Positions 18,651 through 26,572 of a stretch of DNA of 51,442 bases are shown here, piece after piece. A program made the position numbers and the translations under genes. The notes under the pieces were generated by a model. It was not told the origin of the DNA. It worked only from the letters and a program-made list of their open reading frames with translations, and did not search any database. How positions within the stretch are numbered: the stretch's first letter is position 1; each line of letters begins with the position of its first letter. Source of the stretch: an uncultured Bacteroidota bacterium (GTDB taxonomy: Bacteria; Bacteroidota; Bacteroidia; Flavobacteriales; Flavobacteriaceae); NCBI GenBank assembly GCA_902519955.1, contig CABYMF010000008.1:1-51442 (forward strand). The letters run 5' to 3'.

Positions 18651-19955
18651 CTAAATTGTTTGGTTCATATCCCATTCTTCAAGATATTCGGCGACCCTTT
18701 TAACAAAGCTGCCACCAACTGAACCATTTATAATTCTATGATCATAAGTATGAGATAGAATAAGTTTCTTTCTGATACCAATGAAATCTCCTTTATCTGT
18801 TTCAATTACAGAAGGTAACTTTCTTATTACACCTATGGCTAGAATTCCAACTTGAGGTTGGTTAATGATTGGCGTACCCATTATTGAACCAAAATTTCCA
18901 ACATTTGTTACAGTATATGTTCCATCAGAAATTTCCTCAGGTTTTAGTGAGTTAGATCTAGCTCTCCCTGATAAATCATTAACAGCTAATGTTAGACCTT
19001 TTAAATTTAGGTGATCTGCATTCTTTATTACTGGCACAATCAAATTTCCATTTTCTACAGCTGTGGCCATACCAATATTTATAGATTTTTTGATTATGAT
19101 TTTTTCATCAACTATAGAACTATTCAAAATTGGATAATCTTTTAGGGATTTTACAACTGCATCAATAAAAAGTGGAGTAAATGTAAGTTTCTGACCCTCA
19201 TTTTCAAAAAATGATTTTTTATATTTTTCTCTCCAATCCCATAAATTAGTTACATCAACTTCTACAAAAGATTGAACATGAGCAGAGATCTTTTTACTAT
19301 TCGACATGTGGTCAAAAATAATCTTACCCATTCTATCAAGTTCTAAAATTTGGTCTTCTCTGGAAGAATTTATTTCAGCTGAAATATTATCATTTGCATC
19401 ATTAGATCTAGAGCTAACATAGGATAATATATCCTGCTTTGTAACTCTCCCATCTTTTCCACTACCAACTATTGAATCAAGTTCTTGATTGCTAATTTTT
19501 TCTTTTTTTGCAATATTTTTTACTAATGGTGAATAGAATTTATCAGTCTTAGTCTCATCTTTGAGACTATGAATTAGATTTTCTTTATCTAATAATTCAA
19601 GTGATGGAATGTCATCTAGTTCAATCTCATCTGATGGTTTCTCATCACTCTCTAGTTGAATAACTTCTTTTTTTGTCTCTTTAGGTTTAATAATTGGTTG
19701 GTCATTTTCAATCATTTCTGTTTCAATCTCAGCTATAACCTCTCCAACTTTAACTATATCATCTACCTCAAAATTCTTTTTAATAAGCTTTCCTTTGTAT
19801 TCAGATGGTACATCCGAGTCTACTTTATCTGTCGCAATCTCAACCAAAGATTCATCAATTTCAACAGTGTCTCCTACATCTTTTAACCATCTGGTTATAG
19901 TTGCTTCAGCAATACTTTCTCCCATCTTAGGAAGCTTTAATTGATATTTTCCCAT
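18651..19955 (-). CDS. 2-oxoacid dehydrogenase E2 (dihydrolipoyl acyltransferase)
   Basis: This core subunit transfers acyl groups to CoA in a pyruvate, branched-chain or 2-oxoglutarate dehydrogenase complex. One lipoyl domain fills residues 1-80 with the lipoylated Lys44 in IATDKVDSDVPS. An acidic linker follows, then a peripheral-subunit-binding domain (about 140-180) and the catalytic domain to 434. The active-site His406 is present in SHTYDHRIING, but the usual Asp of the HxxxD motif is Asn410. Similar Asn forms are, as I recall, common in Bacteroidota. No E1 or E3 gene is adjacent, so the complex type is open. A TAAATTTG promoter element lies 15 bp upstream. Confidence 0.9.
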   Translation of the reverse strand: MGKYQLKLPKMGESIAEATITRWLKDVGDTVEIDESLVEIATDKVDSDVPSEYKGKLIKKNFEVDDIVKVGEVIAEIETEMIENDQPIIKPKETKKEVIQLESDEKPSDEIELDDIPSLELLDKENLIHSLKDETKTDKFYSPLVKNIAKKEKISNQELDSIVGSGKDGRVTKQDILSYVSSRSNDANDNISAEINSSREDQILELDRMGKIIFDHMSNSKKISAHVQSFVEVDVTNLWDWREKYKKSFFENEGQKLTFTPLFIDAVVKSLKDYPILNSSIVDEKIIIKKSINIGMATAVENGNLIVPVIKNADHLNLKGLTLAVNDLSGRARSNSLKPEEISDGTYTVTNVGNFGSIMGTPIINQPQVGILAIGVIRKLPSVIETDKGDFIGIRKKLILSHTYDHRIINGSVGGSFVKRVAEYLEEWDMNQTI

Positions 19956-19969
19956 TAGAATAGTATTTG

Positions 19970-19977
19970 CAAATTTA
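19970..19977 (-). promoter_or_regulatory. Candidate -7 promoter element for the E2 operon
   Basis: The minus strand reads TAAATTTG then CA, in the 35-bp gap between recR and the E2 gene. The predicted leader is only about 11 nt. It implies that the E2-exonuclease-FAH-CinA unit can be transcribed independently of recR. Confidence 0.55.
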
Positions 19978-19990
19978 CAATATTAAATTA

Positions 19991-20611
19991 TTACTGATTT
20001 GAAATATTGCTTTCATATGGACGCCTGTTTTGAATACTTCTTGCTAGTGTAACTTCATCAGTATATTCTAATTGATCTCCAACAGGTATTCCTCTTGCTA
20101 AGACAGAAACCTTAACATCAAGTTTATTTAATATTTTAAATAGGTAAAAACTTGTTGTATCGGCCTCTATTGTTGCACTTAAAGCAAAAATTATTTCATT
20201 AATTTTCTTATCAACTATCTTTTTTTCAAGACTATTGATATTTAAGTCCTCAGGACCTATTCCTTCAATTGGAGAAATTACTCCACCTAATACATGATAC
20301 AATCCATTATAAAGATTGGTATTCTCAATAGCAATAACATCTCTAATATCTTCAACTATACAGATTATCGATTGATCTCTTGATGGATTTGAACAAATAT
20401 CACAAATATCTTTATCAGAAATATTATGGCATTCAGAGCAATGTTTGATCTGAGTTTTAAAATCAAGAATACTTTCAGATAAGTCTCTTGAATATTCTTT
20501 TGGTTTTCTAAGAATCTCTAATGCAATTCTTAGTGCAGATCGTTTTCCAATCCCAGATAATTGTGAAATATTATAGACTAAATTTTCAAGAAGTTTCGAT
20601 GGAAATTCCAT
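19991..20611 (-). CDS. recR: Recombination mediator protein RecR
   Basis: RecR works with RecO (and RecF) to load RecA onto single-stranded DNA during gap repair. The 206-residue product has the helix-hairpin-helix LSGIGKRSALRIALEIL, a four-cysteine zinc finger (Cys58, 61, 70, 73) and a Toprim domain beginning IICIVEDIRDVIAIENT. It continues through GPEDLNI and ends with ARGIPVGDQLEYTDEVTLA. Length and domain order are normal. It diverges from the symporter gene at 20656 across 44 bp. Confidence 0.95.
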   Translation of the reverse strand: MEFPSKLLENLVYNISQLSGIGKRSALRIALEILRKPKEYSRDLSESILDFKTQIKHCSECHNISDKDICDICSNPSRDQSIICIVEDIRDVIAIENTNLYNGLYHVLGGVISPIEGIGPEDLNINSLEKKIVDKKINEIIFALSATIEADTTSFYLFKILNKLDVKVSVLARGIPVGDQLEYTDEVTLARSIQNRRPYESNISNQ

Positions 20612-20655
20612 TAAGCTAATTTAGAAATATTCGTTGTAAGTTCTTTTGTATATTT

Positions 20656-22116
20656 ATGAAAATGTTGTCTCCACAAATTATTTTATTTGCAATAGTATCT
20701 TATTTTTTGATACTAACTGCCATTTCATATTTTACCGGTAAAGAGGATAATAATGAAACATTTTTTAACGCAAAGAGAAGCTCAAATTGGGCTGTTGTTG
20801 CATTTGGAATGGTTGGAGCTTCTCTTTCTGGAGTTACTTTTATTTCAGTACCTGGATGGGTTGGTGAATCTCAATTTACATACTTTCAGGTTGTAATAGG
20901 TTACTTAATTGGATATTTAATAGTTGCCAACATCTTATTACCAATTTATTATAATCTTGGGTTAACATCCATATATGAATATTTATATGACAGATTCGGA
21001 AAAAAATCTCATTTAGTTGGATCGATTTCATTTTTAATATCAAGAGTTTTAGGTGCATCTTTTAGATTATATCTAGTTGCTATTGTACTTCAAGAATTTG
21101 TTCTGGACGATTTTGGAATACCTTATGAAATAACTGTAATTATATCAATTCTATTAATATGGCTATATACAAGAAGAGGGGGAATAAAAACAATAGTTTG
21201 GACAGATACTATACAGACAACTTTAATGATACTTGCAGTTGTTTTGTCAATTCATTACTTAAATAAAGATATTGGTTGGACATTTGCAGAGTTTGTTACT
21301 TCAAGTGAATTCCAAGAATTTAATAAAATATTTGTGACAGATAGTATTATGGAAAGAAATTACTTTTTAAAGTCAATAATTGGAGGGGCTTTCATAACAA
21401 TTTGTATGACAGGTCTTGATCAAGATATGATGCAAAAAAATCTTACTTGTAAGAATATTAAAGAAGCAAAGAAGAATATGATTGTTTTTAGCTTTATTTT
21501 GACAGCTGTTACATTCCTATTTATAGTTCTAGGATCGCTTTTATATATATATTCTAATCAGAATGGTATTAATATTCCATTAGTTGATAATAGTCCTAGA
21601 ACTGATCTTCTATTCCCTGAAATTGCATTAAGATCTGGACTTGGTGGGTTTTTAGGAATAACTTTTATACTTGGTTTGATAGCTGCAGCGTATAGCAGTG
21701 CTGATAGTGCATTAACCTCTCTAACTACATCTGTTTGTGTAGACATATTAAGAATAGATAGTAATAAATCCATTTCAAAAAAAACTAGAAAATATGTTCA
21801 TGTATTAATGAGTGCTTTACTTATTGCAGTAGTAATCTTTTTTAGATATTACTTGGATAAAAATGTTATTGATAGTCTACTAACTGTTGCTCAGTATACA
21901 TATGGACCACTTCTTGGTCTATTTGCTTTTGGAATATTCACAAATTATAAAATAGACGACAATAAAGTCTATTTTGTAGTAATAGTTAATATAATTCTAA
22001 TAATATTGTTTGGAAATATTCCTCCAGAACTAATTGGAGGTTACACAATAGGCTATGAACTTCTGCCATTCAATGGATTAATAAACTTTATTGGGCTTTA
22101 TTTGATTAGAAAATAA
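20656..22116 (+). CDS. Sodium:solute symporter (SSS family)
   Basis: The 486-residue protein is an integral membrane transporter of the SSS family, with about 12-13 hydrophobic segments. Family marks are the early FNAKRSSNWAVVAFGMVGASL (about 37-57), RRGGIKTIVWTDTIQT in the middle, and AAAYSSADSALTSLTTS near 345-361, which fits the second sodium-site helix. The solute cannot be told; some relatives are listed as iodide, vitamin or proline carriers. It starts at ATG 20656 (in-frame second ATG 20662). It stands alone between recR and htpG. Confidence 0.88.
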   Translation: MKMLSPQIILFAIVSYFLILTAISYFTGKEDNNETFFNAKRSSNWAVVAFGMVGASLSGVTFISVPGWVGESQFTYFQVVIGYLIGYLIVANILLPIYYNLGLTSIYEYLYDRFGKKSHLVGSISFLISRVLGASFRLYLVAIVLQEFVLDDFGIPYEITVIISILLIWLYTRRGGIKTIVWTDTIQTTLMILAVVLSIHYLNKDIGWTFAEFVTSSEFQEFNKIFVTDSIMERNYFLKSIIGGAFITICMTGLDQDMMQKNLTCKNIKEAKKNMIVFSFILTAVTFLFIVLGSLLYIYSNQNGINIPLVDNSPRTDLLFPEIALRSGLGGFLGITFILGLIAAAYSSADSALTSLTTSVCVDILRIDSNKSISKKTRKYVHVLMSALLIAVVIFFRYYLDKNVIDSLLTVAQYTYGPLLGLFAFGIFTNYKIDDNKVYFVVIVNIILIILFGNIPPELIGGYTIGYELLPFNGLINFIGLYLIRK

Positions 22117-22177
22117 TGTCAATTTGTCATATTTATTGATTGGTATTTTTTTTGCAATAATTTAACTAAAAATTATC

Positions 22178-24043
22178 ATGGCTAAAGGAAAAATTAATGT
22201 TTCTGTTGAGAATATATTTCCACTTATAAAAAAATTTTTATATAGTGATCAAGAAATTTTTTTGAGAGAGCTTATTTCAAATGCTACAGATGCTCTAACA
22301 AAAATCCAACATTTATCTAGCATAGGAGAAGTTAAAGGGGAAATCGGGGATCTAGGTGTTGAAGTGAAGGTAGACAAAAAGAAGAAAACGCTACATATTA
22401 TTGATAATGGAGTTGGAATGACTACTGATGAAGTAAAAAAATATATTAACGATGTTGCTTTTTCAGGAGCTGAAGAATTTCTTGAAAAATATAAAGAAAC
22501 TTCAAACGATACTGGAATAATTGGTCATTTTGGTCTAGGTTTTTATTCTTCATTTATGGTTGCTGATAAAGTTGAAATAATTACTAAATCCTTCAAAGAT
22601 GACCCTGCAGCACACTGGATATGTGATGGTTCACCTGAATATAGCTTGAAAAAGAGTGATAAGAAAAACAGGGGTACTGAAGTTATTCTTCATGTCTCAA
22701 AAGATTCAAAAGATTATCTTGAAGAAAGTAAGATTACAGAGCTTCTAAACAAATACAACAAGTTTATGCCACATCCAATTAAATTTGGAACAAAGGAGGA
22801 AACTGTTCCAGGAAAAGATGAAGAAAAAGATGAAAAGAAAACTGTTGATAATATCATTAATAACCCAAATCCAGCATGGACAAGACCTCCGTCTGAGTTA
22901 AAGGATGAAGATTATAAACAATTTTACAGAGAGTTATATCCATACCAATTTGAAGAACCATTATTTCATATTCATCTTAATGTTGATTATCCATTTAATC
23001 TAACAGGGATATTATATTTTCCTAAAATATCTAATGATCTTAATCTTCAAAAAGATAGAATACAACTTTATCAGAATCAGGTATTTGTTACAGATAACGT
23101 AGAAGGAATTGTACCTGAATTTTTAGGACTATTAAAAGGAGTTATAGACTCCCCAGATATTCCTCTTAACGTATCTAGAAGTTATCTTCAATCAGATTCT
23201 TCAGTTAAAAAAATAACCAATTATATTACAAGAAAAGTTGCAGACAAGTTAAGCTCAATATTCAAAAATGAAAGGGAAAATCTTGAAAGCAAATGGAATG
23301 ACATCAAAGTTGTAATTGAATATGGAATGCTTACAGAAGATAAATTTTATGAAAAGGCTGAATCCTTTAATTTATATCCTTCAGTTGATGAAAAGTATTA
23401 CACATATCAGGAGTTAGAGGATAAAACCAAAGATTTACAGACTGATAAAGATGGAAACCTAATCATTCTATATGCACAGAATAAAGATGAACAGTACACC
23501 TACATTGAATCTGCAAAGGAGAAAGGCTATGAAGTTTTATTGTTAGATTCACCTATCATACCCCATCTGATTCAGAAACTTGAATCTAAAAAAGAAAAAC
23601 TCAAGTTCTCAAGAGTTGATTCTGATACATTAGAAAATCTTATTAAAAAGGATGATCAAATAATCTCAAAATTGTCAGATGAAGAAAAAGAAAAGTTAAA
23701 ACCAATGATTGAGAATGCAGTTTCTGATGATAAATATACAGTTCAACTTGAGCCTTTAGACAGTAAGTCTTTACCTTTTATGCTTGCTCAACCAGAGTTT
23801 ATGAGAAGAATGAAGGAGATGCAACAGACGGGTGGCGGAGGAATGGGAAGTATGCCAGACATGTTCTCTTTAATTGTGAATACTAACCATGAATTAGTGA
23901 GTAAAATATTAAATACAAGGACAGAGAAAAAAAGAAATAGTCTAATAAAACAGTCTGTAGATCTTGCTAAACTTTCTCAAAATACTCTAACTGGTAAGGA
24001 ACTCACTGAATTTATAAACAGAAGTATAGATCTAATCAAATAA
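22178..24043 (+). CDS. htpG: Molecular chaperone HtpG (Hsp90)
   Basis: HtpG is the bacterial Hsp90, an ATP-driven dimeric chaperone in the cytoplasm. The GHKL ATPase domain has FLRELISNATDALTKI near 27-43, IIDNGVGMT, and GHFGLGFYSSFMVADKVE. The middle domain has the catalytic-arginine region PLNVSRSYLQSD, and the C-terminal domain continues to residue 621, a normal length. A glycine/methionine-rich stretch (QQTGGGGMGSMPDMF) near 550 is a small extra. The spacer upstream has a run of T then GCAATAA but no clean promoter match. The 3' end overlaps the convergent nuclease gene by 12 bp. Confidence 0.97.
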   Translation: MAKGKINVSVENIFPLIKKFLYSDQEIFLRELISNATDALTKIQHLSSIGEVKGEIGDLGVEVKVDKKKKTLHIIDNGVGMTTDEVKKYINDVAFSGAEEFLEKYKETSNDTGIIGHFGLGFYSSFMVADKVEIITKSFKDDPAAHWICDGSPEYSLKKSDKKNRGTEVILHVSKDSKDYLEESKITELLNKYNKFMPHPIKFGTKEETVPGKDEEKDEKKTVDNIINNPNPAWTRPPSELKDEDYKQFYRELYPYQFEEPLFHIHLNVDYPFNLTGILYFPKISNDLNLQKDRIQLYQNQVFVTDNVEGIVPEFLGLLKGVIDSPDIPLNVSRSYLQSDSSVKKITNYITRKVADKLSSIFKNERENLESKWNDIKVVIEYGMLTEDKFYEKAESFNLYPSVDEKYYTYQELEDKTKDLQTDKDGNLIILYAQNKDEQYTYIESAKEKGYEVLLLDSPIIPHLIQKLESKKEKLKFSRVDSDTLENLIKKDDQIISKLSDEEKEKLKPMIENAVSDDKYTVQLEPLDSKSLPFMLAQPEFMRRMKEMQQTGGGGMGSMPDMFSLIVNTNHELVSKILNTRTEKKRNSLIKQSVDLAKLSQNTLTGKELTEFINRSIDLIK

Positions 24044-24802
24044 ATAATTAAGGATTTTAGCTAGTCTAATTCCGCCAATTAACAGTAGATCTTTTACAGT
24101 TCCAAAATTTTTGTATTGGTATTCATAACCTAGTTTATCATCAATAGATACATCACCATATATCTTGTTAGTGTATTCATGAATCTCATCTACCCAATTC
24201 AGGACATCACCTCTTTTAAAATCATTAGCTTCTTCTGCAGATATTAAGAGATCTGGATTTGGAAGATTTAATGCTAGCTCACTATAGCTCATGTTATGAC
24301 TATTAATCATTTCAGAGTCCCATACCCTATGAAGATTTGAATTTCTTCCAAACCATTTTACATATATTCTATTGGCGCCTCTATCCTGATACCTTCCAAT
24401 ATGTAACGGCTGATGAAGATCACCAATGAAATGAACAAGTAATTTTAAATAGAATGATTTGTCTGTATTAGATACTGAGTCGCTCTCTAAGATATCAATA
24501 CATTTATTTATAGCAATAAAAACATCTCCCCTCTCTGAAGGAGTAATTTCTTCATATTCATCATCCAATTCCATATTTAAAAAATGCCAATTATAATACT
24601 TATCATATCTACTATCAGACTTTATATCATCAGCATGGGTTGAGGCATTTACAAGGGTTTCTCCATTAAGTATCTTGTTAATTTCTAATCTCGCATTATC
24701 AGTTAAATAATTACTTGCAACTTCTGCTATTACTCTATGGCCAGTAGACCCCCAATTTATGCTTGAGAAGATACCAATAATAATAAAAATTGTGAGTCTC
24801 AT
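24032..24802 (-). CDS. Secreted S1/P1-type nuclease
   Basis: The 256-residue product has an N-terminal signal peptide ending near residue 16, then the WGSTGHRVIAEVAS start typical of mature S1/P1 nucleases, whose N-terminal Trp binds zinc. Further zinc ligands are recognisable in NWHFLNM, HFIGDLHQPLHIGRYQDRG and LHRVWDSEMI. These enzymes cut single-stranded DNA and RNA and release 3' phosphates outside the cytoplasm, probably for phosphate and nucleoside scavenging. It has its own TATATTTG element and overlaps the end of htpG by 12 bp. Confidence 0.92.
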   Translation of the reverse strand: MRLTIFIIIGIFSSINWGSTGHRVIAEVASNYLTDNARLEINKILNGETLVNASTHADDIKSDSRYDKYYNWHFLNMELDDEYEEITPSERGDVFIAINKCIDILESDSVSNTDKSFYLKLLVHFIGDLHQPLHIGRYQDRGANRIYVKWFGRNSNLHRVWDSEMINSHNMSYSELALNLPNPDLLISAEEANDFKRGDVLNWVDEIHEYTNKIYGDVSIDDKLGYEYQYKNFGTVKDLLLIGGIRLAKILNYLFD

Positions 24803-24823
24803 TTATTTTTGCCTAATTTAAAT

Positions 24824-24831
24824 CAAATATA
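24824..24831 (-). promoter_or_regulatory. Candidate -7 promoter element for the S1/P1 nuclease gene
   Basis: The minus strand reads TATATTTG, matching TAnnTTTG, 22 bp before the start codon. The rest of the 155-bp divergent spacer to the lipoprotein gene shows only AT-rich sequence. Confidence 0.5.
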
Positions 24832-24957
24832 ATACTCTAATAAAGATTATCTTATTTAGCCATAAAATATTAATTTTAGATTATAAAAAACTCATTGAAA
24901 AATTACCTTAATTTAGACCAATAAATTTAAAGCTTACATACTGGATAAATATTTAAT

Positions 24958-25644
24958 ATGAAAAAAATAATAATTCTAATCATAACAACGCTTATAATTT
25001 CTTGTAATTCAAATCAAAAAAACATGAATATTTCAGGAAATATTGATGGTTTGAAAAAAGGGGTGTTGTATCTCCAAACAGAAAAAGACTCTTTGGTGGT
25101 TAACTTAGATTCAGTTTATTTAAGAGGAGGGGGTAATTATAAATTGAGTACAAATATTGAAGAACCTGACATTTATTATCTATACCTTGATAAGGAAGAC
25201 GGTGACTCATTAAATGATATTATTGCGTTTTTTGGAAATAAAGGTGAAATAGAAATTAACACAAGACTTACTACTTTTGACTCTAGTTATGAAATTTCAG
25301 GATCAAGAAATAGTGATCTATTTCAAGAGTATAATTCCATAATGAGACAATACAATTCAAAAAATCTTGATTTACTTGAAATATTTTATAACTCACAAAT
25401 TGAAAATAATCAAAAAAAAATAGATTCAGTTAACTTGGAATTAGAAAAATTAATTAGAAAAAAATATTTATATACTTTAAACTTTTCGATAACGAATGCA
25501 AATAATGAAATATCACCGTATATAACAGTAAGTCAAATACCTGACGCAAATATTGATTTACTCAAAATGATTTACGATACTCTACCATACAACATAAAAG
25601 ATTCTAAATACGGAAAAATTTTAAAAGAAATTACAATTAATTAA
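24958..25644 (+). CDS. DUF4369 lipoprotein without thioredoxin domain
   Basis: The 228-residue product begins MKKIIILIITTLIISCNSN with a lipobox Cys at residue 16, so it should be a lipoprotein. NMNISGNIDGLKKGVLYLQ and the beta-rich stretch to about residue 120 match DUF4369. A long helical region follows, with KYGKILKEI just before the stop. In most Bacteroidota proteins of this kind a TlpA/AhpC-type thioredoxin domain begins right there; here the frame ends with ITIN. It may be a domain-loss form of a disulfide reductase or an independent lipoprotein. The last 4 bp overlap the convergent pterin synthase gene. Confidence 0.8.
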   Translation: MKKIIILIITTLIISCNSNQKNMNISGNIDGLKKGVLYLQTEKDSLVVNLDSVYLRGGGNYKLSTNIEEPDIYYLYLDKEDGDSLNDIIAFFGNKGEIEINTRLTTFDSSYEISGSRNSDLFQEYNSIMRQYNSKNLDLLEIFYNSQIENNQKKIDSVNLELEKLIRKKYLYTLNFSITNANNEISPYITVSQIPDANIDLLKMIYDTLPYNIKDSKYGKILKEITIN

Positions 25645-26048
25645 CCACTATACTCTACAAAGTTTCTAGGTGTTTCGTATAGAGCAATTTTTAATTCATA
25701 ATTATCATCAAAATGAGGAATAAGTCTATTATAAATTAAAACAGCAATGTTCTCAGCAGAAGGATTTGATGATTTGAAGTCATCGATATCCAGATTTAGG
25801 TTTTTATGATCCAGATAATCTTCAACTTCCTTTTTGATGATATTTTTAAGTTTACCAAGATCATATACGTATCCAGTTTCTTTATTAATCTCACCTGTTA
25901 AGCTAACTATTAACTCATAATTATGGCCATGATAATTTTCATTAGCACATTTACCAAAGACTTCTTTGTTTTTTGCATCACTCCAATCAGGTCTGAACAA
26001 TTTGTGAGCTGCATTAAAGTGTGCTTTTCTACTTACAGTTACTTTCAT
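25641..26048 (-). CDS. 6-pyruvoyl/6-carboxytetrahydropterin synthase family protein
   Basis: The 135-residue product is a T-fold enzyme acting on dihydroneopterin triphosphate. Zinc ligands His15, His40 and His42 are visible (HFNAAHKL, YHGHNYEL) and the catalytic Cys34 lies in FGKCANENYHGH. The spacing is Cys-x5-HGH, as in animal 6-pyruvoyl-tetrahydropterin synthase, whereas bacterial QueD has Cys-x3-HGH. Names based on QueD (queuosine pathway) should therefore be used with care. No other queuosine or biopterin gene is adjacent. It overlaps the start of idi's stop region by 4 bp and is probably the last gene of the rpoBC transcript. Confidence 0.88.
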   Translation of the reverse strand: MKVTVSRKAHFNAAHKLFRPDWSDAKNKEVFGKCANENYHGHNYELIVSLTGEINKETGYVYDLGKLKNIIKKEVEDYLDHKNLNLDIDDFKSSNPSAENIAVLIYNRLIPHFDDNYELKIALYETPRNFVEYSG

Positions 26049-26563
26049 TTCTTTAAATAATTATAAAAATACTCAAAAGCTATTTTAAACCAAACTGTGT
26101 AATTATCTTCATTTTTGATAATATCATTATTTAGTATTTCCATATCAACCCATTTAAAATCTTCAGCTTCATTTTTATTTAATATAGGATCGTTATCAAA
26201 AACACCATAAAAAACATGATCAAATTCATGTTCAGTTAATTGATTGTCAAGTTCAGCTTTATAAATAAAGTCATAGACTTTTCTTAAACTTGTTTTTATA
26301 CCCATCTCTTCATCAAGCCTTCTATTAGCTGCATCTAAGATATCTTCACCTTCTCTTGGATGACTACAACATGTATTTGTCCATAATCCGCCAGAGTGAT
26401 ATTTTGAAGAAGCTCTTTTTTGAAGTAGTAGCTCATATTTAGAATTAAAAATAAAAATTGAAAAGGCTCTATGTAAAACACCCTTCTTATGAGCCTCAAG
26501 CTTTGGCATTAACCCTACTTGTTTGTCATTTTTATCTACAAGAATTACCTTTTCCACTGACAT
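26045..26563 (-). CDS. idi: Isopentenyl-diphosphate delta-isomerase, type I
   Basis: This enzyme interconverts IPP and DMAPP, the building blocks of isoprenoids such as quinones and carotenoids. The 172-residue Nudix-fold protein has GVLHRAFSIFIFNSKYELLL, the catalytic Cys in TNTCCSHPREGE (65/66), RRLDEEMGI (Nudix helix), and the catalytic Glu in LTEHEFDHVF (about 111-113). It begins 9 bp after rpoC and overlaps the pterin synthase gene by 4 bp, so it appears attached to the RNA polymerase operon. Confidence 0.93.
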   Translation of the reverse strand: MSVEKVILVDKNDKQVGLMPKLEAHKKGVLHRAFSIFIFNSKYELLLQKRASSKYHSGGLWTNTCCSHPREGEDILDAANRRLDEEMGIKTSLRKVYDFIYKAELDNQLTEHEFDHVFYGVFDNDPILNKNEAEDFKWVDMEILNNDIIKNEDNYTVWFKIAFEYFYNYLKK

Positions 26564-26572
26564 TGAGTTAAA

